From the NCBI RefSeq assembly GCF_004369205.1, contig NZ_QFGA01000002.1, forward strand, positions 62,001-126,000: a stretch of 64,000 bases of DNA, read 5' to 3'. Position numbers and translations under genes: made by a program. This DNA comes from Pelotomaculum schinkii. Its GTDB lineage: Bacteria > Bacillota > Desulfotomaculia > Desulfotomaculales > Pelotomaculaceae. Shown piece after piece: positions 27,413-36,763 of the stretch; the stretch's first letter is position 1, and the number at the start of each line of letters is the position of its first letter. The notes beneath the pieces were generated by a model that had not been told where the DNA came from, ran no database searches, and saw only the letters and a list, made by a program, of their open reading frames with translations.

Positions 27413-27574
27413 CTAAACAACAGCAAGCCAAAGGAAAGGAAATACGACCGGGGTGCCTATCCGTACTCGAAGGATAGGGAATGTTTCAAGAAAAAACCAA
27501 AGGATAGGGAAAATAATTGGACTAATCGGAAGTCCAGTTACAATGGCCGGTGGGAGAACTAATGATGGTGTCAT
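27413..27574 (-). CDS. Small Pro/Phe-rich hydrophobic protein
   Basis: A 53-residue protein starting MTPSLVLPPAIVTGLPISP with alternating proline and large hydrophobic residues (IIFPILWFFLETFPIL, VVFPFLWL). I do not recognise a family. An ideal AAAGGAGG sits seven bases before the ATG. A CATACTATA box (27605-27613) matching a sigma-K/sigma-E -10 lies upstream and a strong terminator downstream, so it looks like a real single-gene unit, perhaps sporulation-controlled. The sequence suggests a membrane or coat-embedded peptide. Confidence 0.6.
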   Translation of the reverse strand: MTPSLVLPPAIVTGLPISPIIFPILWFFLETFPILRVRIGTPVVFPFLWLAVV

Positions 27575-27604
27575 TTTGCAAACCTCCTTTTGTATATTTA
27601 ATTG

Positions 27605-27613
27605 TATAGTATG
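27605..27613 (-). promoter_or_regulatory. Putative sporulation -10 box
   Basis: CATACTATA on the minus strand fits CATAnnnTA (sigma-K) and is close to CATACAnT (sigma-E). It lies 30 bases before the start of the 53-residue protein gene. No convincing -35 is visible. Confidence 0.3.
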
Positions 27614-27806
27614 AGGAATTTGGTATATTTGCCATATATTAACAACTTTTTTTAATAAAAATTGCACCTCCCAACGTTAACGAGGCGCCCATGAAGCCGG
27701 AAGCAAAGCAAATGGAGTTGACCGTGAGTCTAAATAAATATCAGAAAGAAATATTTTACAGAATAAAAAATACGGCAAATATATTGCCGCAAGTACCGGT
27801 ACATCT

Positions 27807-28346
27807 TTATAATCTTCCCTCATTTTTCATTTTTTCAAAGGCCTTAGAAATAAACGTATCAACACCTGCATAGAAGTACTCTTTAAATTCCTTAATTTCA
27901 TCGATACTCCAGTCCCACCATCTTATTCTAAGCAATGCTTTTATTTGTTTCTCCGAAAACCTGTACCTTATTATCCTGGCTGGAATTCCAGCAACGATGG
28001 CATAAGGAGGCACATCCTTGGTAACTACCGATCCGGCTCCGACAACGGCGCCGTCTCCAATTTTTACACCTGATAGTACCAAGGCATTGACTCCTATTAT
28101 AACATCGTTACCAATAATGGTCGGGCCTTTTGTATATATGTCACTTTCAACTTCATTAATTTCTTGCAAATGAAATGATTTTAAAGAAAAATTTGCTACA
28201 TTGTTAAGATAATGTTCACCACCCCCCAATACTTTGGCCCCTACTGACAGTCCGGAAAACTTCCCCATCTGAATAGTATCATGAGGACCAAAGATCAATA
28301 ACTGATCAGGAAATGCTTTCGAATGCTCCCCTATGGCAATTGTCAT
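27807..28346 (-). CDS. Hexapeptide-repeat acyltransferase (CatB/LbH type)
   Basis: A 179-residue left-handed beta-helix acyltransferase. The hexapeptide turns are visible in [20 protein letters not shown] and [20 protein letters not shown], ending in [13 protein letters not shown], the typical terminus of the CatB/xenobiotic-acyltransferase branch. In this locus it most likely acetylates a sugar. GAGGTGGGG precedes the ATG. It is the last gene of the glycan operon that starts at 36470, 117 bases after rfbH. Confidence 0.85.
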   Translation of the reverse strand: MTIAIGEHSKAFPDQLLIFGPHDTIQMGKFSGLSVGAKVLGGGEHYLNNVANFSLKSFHLQEINEVESDIYTKGPTIIGNDVIIGVNALVLSGVKIGDGAVVGAGSVVTKDVPPYAIVAGIPARIIRYRFSEKQIKALLRIRWWDWSIDEIKEFKEYFYAGVDTFISKAFEKMKNEGRL

Positions 28347-28463
28347 TTCCCCACCTCATTTCCATATACACCAATATATTCCATATTTGGTAAATGCGTA
28401 ACTCTGTACTAGCCTACTACTTGTTAATACTCACTGGCATCCCCTCATAATTGAACAACATGC

Positions 28464-30062
28464 CTATTTCATCCGTATAAACCGGTCAAAAGTATCCAGA
28501 ACATAATTAATCTCTTTTTGGCCCAGCCCGGGATATACACCAATCCAAAATGTCCGTTCCATGATCAGGTCGGTGTTTTTCAGTTCCCCCGCCATCCTGT
28601 AATGGACACCCTGAAAGGCGGGCTGTTTTAAAATATTGCCGGCAAAAAGCAATCTGGTGCGAATATGGTTATTTTCCAGGTGCTGTACCAGCTGCTGCCG
28701 GGTAAAAGGGGCTCCGGCGCGGACGGTCAAAGGAAAGCCAAACCAGCACGGATCAGTATTTTCCGTGGCTTTTGGAAGGATCAAGACATCTTCATAATTT
28801 TGTAAGCCAGTATACAGCTGTTGAAAGTTTTTCCTGCGTATGCCGGCAAAATCAGCTAATTTAGCCAGTTGCGCCACTCCGACAGCTGCCTGCATATCAG
28901 TTATTTTCAAGTTGTACCCGAAGTGGGAATAGGTATATTTATGGTCGTAACCGCTGGGAAGCTCCCCCAGTTGGCACGCAAACCTCCGGCCACAGGTGTT
29001 ATCCTTGCCCGGCGGGCACCAGCAGTCCCTCCCCCAGTCCCGGAAAGACTCGACAACACGCTTTAACTGCGGGGTGCTGGTTAGCACCGCTCCCCCCTCA
29101 CCCGTGGTAATGTGATGGGCGGGGTAGAAGCTGAGGGTGGACAAATCCCCGAAGGTGCCGGTATACCTGCCTTTGTAAGTTGAACCAAGGGCGTCGCAGT
29201 TATCCTCAATGAGCCAGAGATGGTGTTTCCGGGCTATTTCCGTCACGGCATCCAGGTTGAAAGGGTTGCCCAAGGTATGGGCCAGGATGATGGCCCTGGT
29301 TTTAGAGCTGACGGCTGCCTCCAGTTGTTCAGCATCCACATTATACGTCTCCAGGTCAACATCTACAAAAACAGGTACCAGGCTGTTTTGAACGATGGGG
29401 GTGACGGTGGTTGGAAAACCGGCCGCAACGGTTATCACTTCGTCGCCGGACTTGAGCTGCCTGTCTCCCAGCTTTGGTGAAGTAAGGGTGGAAACCGCCA
29501 ACAGGTTTGCCGAAGAACCGGAATTGGTCAGCAGGCAGTGGTGGACACCAAGGAAGTTCGCCAATTTTTCTTCAAAGATTGACGCATATCTACCGGTGGT
29601 AAGCCAAAAATCCAGTGATGCGTCAATTAAATTGATTATTTCCTTTTCATCGTATACTTTACCGGAACAGGCTACCGGGGTTTTTCCTCGCTCAAAGGGC
29701 TGCGGTGTATGAAATAAATTATAATACTGCTCAGCCCGCCGGGAAAAATCGCTTCTCCAGAGCTTCTCCAGGCACTGCCAGTTAATTTCACCCACCTTGC
29801 CCTTGATATCCTCCTCCTCGATTATTAGCCGGCAATTTAAATTTATACCCAAAGGTATTTCCCAACTTTTTTTAAGAACGAGGTCCCCTGCCTCCAGGAT
29901 AAAAGGGTCTCCATTATCGGAGACATTCCTTGAAGAGGTGTGTCTCCATTCCTTAGCCGCAGGCTTTATCATTGGCCAAACACAGTACCCCACAGCCTCT
30001 GATGTGGCCACCAGGACAAAGCCACCCTCAATTTTTAAAATGTCACCTGCTTTGAATGACAT
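28464..30062 (-). CDS. rfbH: CDP-4-keto-6-deoxyglucose 3-dehydratase (RfbH/E1) with extra N-terminal domain
   Basis: A 532-residue protein. From about residue 95 it is RfbH/AscC, the PMP- and [2Fe-2S]-dependent enzyme that removes the C3 hydroxyl. [14 protein letters not shown] has His in place of the usual PLP-binding Lys, and the Cys cluster [18 protein letters not shown] matches the iron-sulfur site. Residues 1-90 ([20 protein letters not shown]...) are not part of the usual enzyme and look like a small beta-barrel. AGGAGGAG before ATG 30062 supports the long form. The partner reductase (E3/AscD) is not in the window. Confidence 0.9.
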   Translation of the reverse strand: MSFKAGDILKIEGGFVLVATSEAVGYCVWPMIKPAAKEWRHTSSRNVSDNGDPFILEAGDLVLKKSWEIPLGINLNCRLIIEEEDIKGKVGEINWQCLEKLWRSDFSRRAEQYYNLFHTPQPFERGKTPVACSGKVYDEKEIINLIDASLDFWLTTGRYASIFEEKLANFLGVHHCLLTNSGSSANLLAVSTLTSPKLGDRQLKSGDEVITVAAGFPTTVTPIVQNSLVPVFVDVDLETYNVDAEQLEAAVSSKTRAIILAHTLGNPFNLDAVTEIARKHHLWLIEDNCDALGSTYKGRYTGTFGDLSTLSFYPAHHITTGEGGAVLTSTPQLKRVVESFRDWGRDCWCPPGKDNTCGRRFACQLGELPSGYDHKYTYSHFGYNLKITDMQAAVGVAQLAKLADFAGIRRKNFQQLYTGLQNYEDVLILPKATENTDPCWFGFPLTVRAGAPFTRQQLVQHLENNHIRTRLLFAGNILKQPAFQGVHYRMAGELKNTDLIMERTFWIGVYPGLGQKEINYVLDTFDRFIRMK

Positions 30063-30130
30063 TTCACTCCTCCTAATAACAATATTAAATATCAGTCACT
30101 TTTAATGTTTCATTATGAATGAACTTCTAA

Positions 30131-30907
30131 CTAATAAACCTTCCACTGGGGATTACCGTGATCCCAGATTTCATTCAACTCTTTGTAATCCTTGTAGGTA
30201 TCCATACATTTCCAGAAGCCTTCATGTTTATATATTGCGAGCTCTCTTTCATTGACCAATTGTTCAAAAACTTCCTGCTCGAGAACACAATTATCATCCA
30301 TGTAGTCAAATATTTTTCTATGGAATACACAAAAGCCACCATTGGCATAGTCATTCAGCAAAGGCTTTTCTTTAAACCCGGTTACGATACAATCAGGTTC
30401 GATGGTAATTTGCCCGAACCTGGATTGTGGTCTGATTCCTGTTATAACCCCGATCTTACCCTTCTGTTTAAAATATCCTTCCAGTTTTTCAATGCTGACG
30501 TTTGAAAGTCCGTCTCCATATGTCAAAAAGAAATATTCCTCATTTATATATTTTTCAATCTTTTTAATACGACCACCGGTATTGGTTTCCAAGCCGGTGT
30601 TGGCAAAAATGATGTTCCAATTCTCTGCCGGATTTCCGTCTTGTATTATGGTTTCTATACCGTCTTTTAAATTTAATTGGACATCACAAAGACGGTTTTT
30701 ATATTTTATAAAATACTCTTTAATAAGCTCTCCTTTATAACCAAGACACAGAATAAAATCATTAAAGCCATAGTGTGAATAATGTTTCATAATATGCCAC
30801 AGAATTGGGTAATTACCAATTGATAACAGCGGTTTGGGTTTATTTTCTGTTTTTTCTCTTAAACGTGTACCTTTTCCGCCGCAAAGAATAACTACTTTAG
30901 GTTTCAC
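30131..30907 (-). CDS. rfbF: Glucose-1-phosphate cytidylyltransferase
   Basis: A 258-residue nucleotidyltransferase making CDP-glucose from CTP and glucose 1-phosphate. The N-terminal VVILCGGKGTRLREKTENKPKP is the nucleotide loop (LCGGKGTRL), with GNYPILWHIMKHYSHYG, TYGDGLSNV and GFWKCMDTYKDY as RfbF family motifs. I choose GTG 30907: AAAGGGG precedes it and translation starts VKPKVVILCGG; a longer frame overlaps the upstream glycosyltransferase. First step of the CDP-sugar pathway here. Confidence 0.92.
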   Translation of the reverse strand: MKPKVVILCGGKGTRLREKTENKPKPLLSIGNYPILWHIMKHYSHYGFNDFILCLGYKGELIKEYFIKYKNRLCDVQLNLKDGIETIIQDGNPAENWNIIFANTGLETNTGGRIKKIEKYINEEYFFLTYGDGLSNVSIEKLEGYFKQKGKIGVITGIRPQSRFGQITIEPDCIVTGFKEKPLLNDYANGGFCVFHRKIFDYMDDNCVLEQEVFEQLVNERELAIYKHEGFWKCMDTYKDYKELNEIWDHGNPQWKVY

Positions 30908-30926
30908 AGGGCTGCCCCTTTCTGAT

Positions 30927-32048
30927 TTAAATGAAAATCCTAAAACCGTCTCTGTTAAATCGAGGAAAAACAAACCAAGGAGCGGGTGTGAAAAAACCGT
31001 GCCTGTTATTTTGGGGATAATCCTCTGCGTTTTCGCAACTAAAAGCTTCCATAATCGCCTTTTTATATAAGGGGAAGACCTTTTCAGGCAGAAAATCAGT
31101 TACTCGTTCTGACTGGCGGCTGATTATTTCTTCCCGCTTAGCCCGGTCGTTCACTATCCAGTCCAGCAGCCTGGCTGTATCCCGCACATCCTTATTATTT
31201 ATCAGGCAGCCGGCCCCTCCCAGAATCTCCGGTACGGCTGCACGATCGAAGGCGATAATCGGCACTTTCAGGTACATAGCCTCGATCAACGGGGTAGAGA
31301 ACCCTTCATATTCACTCATACATAAAAAAACCTGTGACAACCGGTAGTAGGCCAGGAGCTTTTTAATTGAAACACGCCCTGTCAAAAAAACATTCTGTAT
31401 CTGCAGCTCCTTGATTAAAGCCAACAGCTTCTGACAGTACCCGGCATGAGACGAAAAGCTTCCTACCAGGAACAAGCGGGACTTCGGATTAAGTTTCTTG
31501 TGGTAATAATTAAAAATCGATATTGTGTCTTCCAGTTTTTTGTTTGGGGTAATCTGGCCGACAAAAAGCAGGTTTGTATAGTCATCCTCATACGCCTTCA
31601 TCAACTGCAAATCAGGCTCCTGGTCATATTCCTTCAGGTCTAAAGGCAGAGGCAAAACCATAGTCTGTTCATAGCCCGCTTGGTGCAATTCCTCTTCGAG
31701 GTACTTTGTAGTGGTAAAGGCAAAAGCAAAATTATTTTTTAGAGTTTTTATTTCCTCACGCCCGCCCAGCAGGGAAATCTGTACCGGGTGGTTTTCAAAA
31801 TACTCCGGGGGCATTATTCCGTGGTAAAAAAGCACTTTTCTTTTTGATTTTAAATAGGCCAGGGTTTTGGCTGCCCGTGACCCCATAAACATATGGTAAA
31901 TAATGTTTTCTCTTTCTTCTACCTGCATAGCTTCCGTAAAAATGTCCGACTCACAACCAAGATCCTTCATTATTTTTTGTAAAACCAAAACTATATTGCT
32001 GATGTCATTGCCGTACCATATGGCAGGGGTAATTTGGTCTATTTGCAT
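30927..32048 (-). CDS. GT4-type glycosyltransferase
   Basis: A 373-residue GT-B glycosyltransferase. The C-terminal half carries LLFVGQITPNKKLEDTI and the donor-binding motif SEYEGFSTPLIEAM followed by KVPIIAFDRAAVPEI, typical of family GT4. The acceptor and sugar are unknown. GGGGAG precedes ATG 32048. It lies 17 bases after the upstream glycosyltransferase-like gene and 19 bases before rfbF. Confidence 0.87.
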   Translation of the reverse strand: MQIDQITPAIWYGNDISNIVLVLQKIMKDLGCESDIFTEAMQVEERENIIYHMFMGSRAAKTLAYLKSKRKVLFYHGIMPPEYFENHPVQISLLGGREEIKTLKNNFAFAFTTTKYLEEELHQAGYEQTMVLPLPLDLKEYDQEPDLQLMKAYEDDYTNLLFVGQITPNKKLEDTISIFNYYHKKLNPKSRLFLVGSFSSHAGYCQKLLALIKELQIQNVFLTGRVSIKKLLAYYRLSQVFLCMSEYEGFSTPLIEAMYLKVPIIAFDRAAVPEILGGAGCLINNKDVRDTARLLDWIVNDRAKREEIISRQSERVTDFLPEKVFPLYKKAIMEAFSCENAEDYPQNNRHGFFTPAPWFVFPRFNRDGFRIFI

Positions 32049-32065
32049 CGTACGCTCCCCATTTT

Positions 32066-33040
32066 TTAAATTTGATTATATAAATCGAGCAGTCTTTTTT
32101 TCGCCGACTCGTTATCGAAAAAGGCCAGCTGAGATTCGGCATAGGCCATAACTTCTTCATAAAAACTGTTATTTTTCAAGAGCTCTTTGGCCAATTTGAC
32201 CGCCCCGTCAATGTCCTGGTAGCTTACGCACAGACGCGGGAAAAGTTTTTTTTGCGTATAAAAGTTTTCCGGAGCAATGCAGGGCATTCTTACGGCAGCG
32301 CAGTCAAGGGCAAATCTCCCCCAGATCTGTCGAAAGTCCAGGTGCAGTCCCATGATGGATTGATTCAGATGGAACATAAAATCTTCCCAGCGGGGTGTAT
32401 ATCTAAAAGTGATCGGGGGTATCGGCATATATTTTTTCATCAGACGGATATACTCTATTTCCTTCAGATTATATATATCAACGGCCCCCGGCAAACCGAT
32501 TTCCGAGAGGGCTGCCAGATTGACAAACCCGTTCCGAAACATGCTCCCTAAGGAGATGATCTGTTTTTTTTCAACCTTGGGACACAATTCCTCCCGGACC
32601 TTTTTCAAGGGAAACGGAACGCCGACCAGCCCCACCGGCTTGTTGGTCAGGGCCTTTATGATGGGAATGTCGAATTCGTGCGTGACGCCCACTGCATCGG
32701 CTATATTTAAAAGCTCAATCAATTTTACCTGCAGATCACCCCAGATGTATGAGGTGAAATATTCCATTTCCCCATCTAAGAAAACAATAACCCGGGCCGT
32801 CGACTGCCTTTTTATTTTTAGGCCGACCTCAATTGATTCATGGCGCACAGCTACCATCACCAGGTCAAATTCGTTGAAGAATTCATAAGGTAACCCGTAA
32901 TGCCCCTGGTCAAAATACACGCCGTTATAATGAGTCCCTTTCATTACCGTAGCCCACTGGGTAATCCGGTTTACCTCGTCGGTGAAAACTTTGCCGTCTG
33001 AATCGCTCATGGGCATTAAACTGACCAAACAGAACTTCAT
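32066..33040 (-). CDS. Glycosyltransferase-like protein, paralogue 1
   Basis: A 324-residue cytosolic protein closely related to the product of the next gene upstream (33278): both begin MKFCL, share FDQGxYGLxYxxFNxFDLVMVAxRxExIEVG, TNKPVxxVGxP, and a C-terminal RFxxDCAAVxxPC....TQKxLFPRLCVxYxDIxGAV block. The layout, with the DCAAV segment placed like a GT-B donor loop, suggests an unclassified glycosyltransferase. I start at ATG 33040 (after GAGGTGA), not the upstream extension, whose 42 residues have no counterpart in the paralogue. Confidence 0.65.
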   Translation of the reverse strand: MKFCLVSLMPMSDSDGKVFTDEVNRITQWATVMKGTHYNGVYFDQGHYGLPYEFFNEFDLVMVAVRHESIEVGLKIKRQSTARVIVFLDGEMEYFTSYIWGDLQVKLIELLNIADAVGVTHEFDIPIIKALTNKPVGLVGVPFPLKKVREELCPKVEKKQIISLGSMFRNGFVNLAALSEIGLPGAVDIYNLKEIEYIRLMKKYMPIPPITFRYTPRWEDFMFHLNQSIMGLHLDFRQIWGRFALDCAAVRMPCIAPENFYTQKKLFPRLCVSYQDIDGAVKLAKELLKNNSFYEEVMAYAESQLAFFDNESAKKRLLDLYNQI

Positions 33041-33277
33041 GATCTTCACCTCATTCGTGCAGCGACGAAGAAGTCCATGGACAAAACTTATTGCATAAAA
33101 GCAAGAGTAATAAACGTTAAAAAGTGTAGCTCTGACTTCTAAATCCTCGCAAGGGCTTTGTGGCAAAGCTGCACGTTTTCAATAATTGCTGGTACTGTCT
33201 TAAAACGGTCGTTATATGAGAAGAAATTTAACTTTTCACATTGCCAAAAAGCTTATAAGAATTCATCATCCAAGGCA

Positions 33278-34267
33278 TTAGCTAATAAGGTTTAACAGCC
33301 TCATTTTGCACTGCTCAGAGCTGAAGCGCTCAATTTGTGATTGGGCGTAGGTTACAGCTTCGTCAAAAAACTCAGCATCAGACATTAATTTCTTCAACAG
33401 TGCTACCGCTCCCCCAATATCATGATAGGGTACGCACAGACGGGGGAATAGTATCTTTTGTGTATATAGAGAAGGGGAGCCCACGCATGGCGTCCCGACA
33501 GCGGCACAGTCAATGGGGAACCTGCCCCAGGAATACCGGTAATCCAGGTGCAGGCCCAAGAGGGAATAATTTACCTGGGTAATAAAATGATTCCAGCCTG
33601 ATTTTAAAGACCTGAATGAAATAAATGGTATCGGTAAGAATTTTCTTATAGACTGGACATATTCCATTTCAACTGGCTCCCATATATTTACCACACCCGG
33701 CAGACCAGTTCCAGACAGTGCCGCCAGGTTGACTAACGCATTCCGGTTATGTGTAAGAATTGATCTAATGCTGCTGCCCAATACAATCTCCTTCCGTTTT
33801 TGGGCAGGCGGACACATCTCACGGACCCTTTTAATCGGGTAAGGCGCTCCGACCACATCAACCGGTTTATTGGTCAGGGCTTTGAAAAAAGGAATGCTTT
33901 CGTCGTGCAGCACTGCCACGGCATCGGCAATGTTTAAAAGCTCCACCATTTTTACCTGCAGATCACGGGTGGTATAGGTCGTGAAATAATCAACTTCACT
34001 ATCAAGGAAAACCACTACTTTTACTTTTGATCTCTTTTTGACCTTGATGCCTACCTCAATGGTTTCTTGGCGGAGAGCGACCATAACCAGGTCAAACTTG
34101 TTAAAATAATCGTAACCCAGGCCGTACCTCCCCTGGTCGAAAAGCGGCCCGTTATATACCGTCCCGCCCATGATTGTGGCCCAAAGGTTCATGTTGTTTT
34201 GTTCAGCAGTATAGTCCTTCCCATGCTCCGGATGATAGGGATCGGTACTCAGCAGACAAAACTTCAC
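33278..34267 (-). CDS. Glycosyltransferase-like protein, paralogue 2
   Basis: A 329-residue tandem paralogue of the protein at 32066, aligned end to end. It starts with GTG 34267, overlapping the dehydratase stop as GTGA, so translation is coupled. The Rossmann-like N-terminal half ([31 protein letters not shown]) and the C-terminal [19 protein letters not shown] support a GT-B-like fold; no known family could be assigned by eye. Two copies suggest transfer of two similar sugars or to two acceptors. Confidence 0.65.
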   Translation of the reverse strand: MKFCLLSTDPYHPEHGKDYTAEQNNMNLWATIMGGTVYNGPLFDQGRYGLGYDYFNKFDLVMVALRQETIEVGIKVKKRSKVKVVVFLDSEVDYFTTYTTRDLQVKMVELLNIADAVAVLHDESIPFFKALTNKPVDVVGAPYPIKRVREMCPPAQKRKEIVLGSSIRSILTHNRNALVNLAALSGTGLPGVVNIWEPVEMEYVQSIRKFLPIPFISFRSLKSGWNHFITQVNYSLLGLHLDYRYSWGRFPIDCAAVGTPCVGSPSLYTQKILFPRLCVPYHDIGGAVALLKKLMSDAEFFDEAVTYAQSQIERFSSEQCKMRLLNLIS

Positions 34268-35247
34268 AGCACTTCACCCCCGGGAAAATGTTCGCGGTAC
34301 CATGCAATCGTTTCTTTAAGCGCCTGCTCCAGTGGGTATTGCGGTTGCCAGCCTAAAGTTTTTTTGGCTTTTTCAGTACTAAGGTATTGGTTCCGGATTT
34401 CCTTGATCGCTTCATTTTTAATAACCGGCTGCAAATGCGAACAACCCATCAAGGCCAAAATCTTATTAACCAGTTCAATGACAGTTATCTGCAATCCATT
34501 GCTGAAATTGAAGGCTTCTCCGTGTATCGGCATTTCGTCTATCTTTTGTGCCAGAAACAGATAAGCCTCGGCTCCGTCCTTAACATAGAAATAGTCCCTG
34601 ATATAGGTGCCGTCGCTGCGGATAACCGGCCTCTCACCCTGTAGGGCCGACCGGATCGTCCCGGGCACGAGGCGGTTGAAATTGAGGTCTCCAGGCCCGT
34701 AAAAGTTGCCACAGCGAGTAACACATACTGGTAAATCATAAGTAAGGCTGTACATTTGCGCGATCAGGTCGGCACAGCTTTTCGATACGTCATATGGGTG
34801 CCTGCCCTGCAGCGGGGCGTCTTCTTTATACGGGAGGCTCTCATGTTCGCCGTAAGCCTTGTCACTGGAGGCCACGATAATCCGCTGCACGCCGGGATTC
34901 CGGCGGCACGCCTCCAACAGATTCCAAGTGCCCCTGATGTTTGCGTCGAAAGTGGACAGGGGGTTCTTGTTGGCAATGCCTACTATGGTCTGGGCTGCCA
35001 GGTGAAAAACGGTGTCTATCTCGTATTCATTAATCGCTCTTTCCAACAGTCCGTAATTCTCCACGTTACCATTCACAGTAACCATTTTTGGCTTTAGTTG
35101 TTCCGTAAAAAGCCTCGATTTAGGGACATAGTCCCGTACCAGGCCAACTACGTTGGCTCCCCGGCCAATGAGAAGCTCACATAAATGGGTGCCCAGTAGC
35201 CCCGTACACCCGGTGACAAAGACATTTTTATCTTTCCAGTAACTCAT
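34264..35247 (-). CDS. rfbG: NAD-dependent sugar-nucleotide 4,6-dehydratase (RfbG-like)
   Basis: A 327-residue extended [17 protein letters not shown] (NAD loop), ASSDKAYGE and [10 protein letters not shown] (catalytic Ser/Lys/Tyr region), [20 protein letters not shown], and [19 protein letters not shown] at the end, all typical of CDP-glucose 4,6-dehydratase relatives. With rfbF and rfbH in the same operon it should make CDP-4-keto-6-deoxyglucose. AAGGGA precedes ATG 35247. A GDP- or UDP-sugar dehydratase cannot be fully excluded. Confidence 0.82.
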   Translation of the reverse strand: MSYWKDKNVFVTGCTGLLGTHLCELLIGRGANVVGLVRDYVPKSRLFTEQLKPKMVTVNGNVENYGLLERAINEYEIDTVFHLAAQTIVGIANKNPLSTFDANIRGTWNLLEACRRNPGVQRIIVASSDKAYGEHESLPYKEDAPLQGRHPYDVSKSCADLIAQMYSLTYDLPVCVTRCGNFYGPGDLNFNRLVPGTIRSALQGERPVIRSDGTYIRDYFYVKDGAEAYLFLAQKIDEMPIHGEAFNFSNGLQITVIELVNKILALMGCSHLQPVIKNEAIKEIRNQYLSTEKAKKTLGWQPQYPLEQALKETIAWYREHFPGGEVL

Positions 35248-35312
35248 TTACTAATCCCTTTCTCTTATAGAACACGAAAAAAGACGCGTATTTAACACTC
35301 TTTATAGTTAAA

Positions 35313-36470
35313 TCAGGCTCTTATTTCCATAGCCTTATCGGACATTTTATAATAATCGTGCTGGTGAACAGCATTGAAACCGCCATCGTCCACTTTTATC
35401 TTAAGGGGACTTACGGCCTGGTTTCCGTCATTGTCAGTGGCGACTATTGACAGAACGTGAAGCCCAACGTCCTCTGGCCCTGGTATACCGGAAATACTGG
35501 CAACGGCATCGGCTGCGGGCAGTTCGGTGGTTATGTTCAATCTCGCCCAAAACGGGAGATTTATCGCCTCAATCGCGGTAACCAGGCCGTCCGGATCGGA
35601 GGCTACTATATCAATATTGAAAAGCATTCCGATAGGTGCGGATTGGGTTTGATCAGTCGCTGCGCATACAGGTGGCTCACCGGCCTTTGGAATAATCCGG
35701 ATCAGGGCTTCCACACCTGCTTTTGACTTTCCGTCTTCCGCCATTACCTGGTAGGACCATAGCTGGCCAGGCTTGGTACCTGTGGTACGCCAGGTAACCA
35801 CGTAGGTATCGGTTTCTACGGTCAAAGGTTTGGGAACAAGAGGGGGGCCGGGCTGGGTGAACCCACCGGCATTGCCACTGGCTTCCACATCCGTGGCCAA
35901 ACGACAGGTCAGAGAATCGCCGTCAGGGGCGGCTACAGCAACCGGAAAGGAAAATACGGAATTTTGCGGAGCATTAACGAATACCGGTACAAAAGCGGCT
36001 GGGGAACCGTTCGACGTTGTAAACTCCACCAGCGTTTCTATTTGATAACCACGGCCCGGGTTATTGACGTGTTCTTTTAATGCCTGTCGATGAGTACTTT
36101 TTATTCCCGCTTTCCAGGGTCCTTCCGTTTCCGGGTCAGCCGGGGCGGGATAAGTGTGTAATATAGTTTTTCTTTCAGTTACCGGATCCAGCGCCCTGCC
36201 CAGGATCCAGTTTTCTTTTTCGCTGAAAGCTGTGACGATATACTTCAGTATGAACATTAAGGTACCGTCGCCGAAAACGAGACTGGTGCCCCCTGTTGTA
36301 TCGAGGATGATATCTCCCCTAACGGGAAGTCCGTCCTTGCCGCTGCCGGAATAAGCATCCCGCCTGTAGGCACCAAGTAGTATGAATTCAGCAGTATTTG
36401 GAGCTATATCCTGACGAGAACGCCATGAAATCTGGCCGAAACAATAATGCTTTAAATCTTTTCCTCCCAC
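35313..36470 (-). CDS. Surface-type protein with Ig/cadherin-like repeats
   Basis: A 385-residue protein without signal peptide or anchor. The N-terminal 130 residues (CFGQISWRSRQDIAPNTAEF...) are unfamiliar; then follow two or three Ig/cadherin-like modules: PAAFVPVFVNAPQNSVFSF, LWSYQVMAEDGKSKAGVEAL and NIDIVASDPDGLVTAIEAIN with IVATDNDGNQAVSP, Asp-rich loops that often bind calcium. It heads the glycan operon, so it may be the protein that gets glycosylated. GTG 36470 follows AGGAGG by nine bases. Confidence 0.65.
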   Translation of the reverse strand: MGGKDLKHYCFGQISWRSRQDIAPNTAEFILLGAYRRDAYSGSGKDGLPVRGDIILDTTGGTSLVFGDGTLMFILKYIVTAFSEKENWILGRALDPVTERKTILHTYPAPADPETEGPWKAGIKSTHRQALKEHVNNPGRGYQIETLVEFTTSNGSPAAFVPVFVNAPQNSVFSFPVAVAAPDGDSLTCRLATDVEASGNAGGFTQPGPPLVPKPLTVETDTYVVTWRTTGTKPGQLWSYQVMAEDGKSKAGVEALIRIIPKAGEPPVCAATDQTQSAPIGMLFNIDIVASDPDGLVTAIEAINLPFWARLNITTELPAADAVASISGIPGPEDVGLHVLSIVATDNDGNQAVSPLKIKVDDGGFNAVHQHDYYKMSDKAMEIRA

Positions 36471-36518
36471 AATTTACCCCTCCTGGAAAATCTTCTTCAA
36501 TTTATTAATAGATTATTT

Positions 36519-36550
36519 ATAGTAGTAAGTTTTTGTTACCAATACTTAAA
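36519..36550 (-). promoter_or_regulatory. Putative sporulation (sigma-K-like) promoter of the glycan operon
   Basis: On the minus strand GGTAACAAAAACTTAC (36535-36550) is followed by AATAATCTA (36519-36527), one base from CATAnnnTA. The 16-base upstream motif matches that before the flavoprotein gene at 25878 in 14 positions. The implied leader is about 40 bases. Confidence 0.4.
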
Positions 36551-36706
36551 TGTTTTTTTATGTAACACTAGAGATCAAAGTATAGAAATTGAGAATGGGA
36601 AACGACTTACATGGCTTCCCCTTCATCAAACCGTAAGTACCCAACAATTAAGCATACGGCTTACCAACGTGTGTTTGCGAAATGAACGACTACACATAGC
36701 ACAAAA

Positions 36707-36731
36707 GGATGCCGGCATCATGCCGGCATCC
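36707..36731 (-). terminator. Terminator of the threonine operon
   Basis: Perfect 11-bp stem GGATGCCGGCA/TGCCGGCATCC with a 3-base loop, followed on the minus strand by TTTTG. It lies 33 bases after the lysC stop. Confidence 0.7.
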
Positions 36732-36763
36732 CTTTATATTTTAACCAGTTGTTGTACTTACTA

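Noticed and set aside
27691-27873. 60-residue plus-strand frame near the acetyltransferase 3' end
   Set aside because: No ribosome site; its second half lies antisense to the acetyltransferase coding end.
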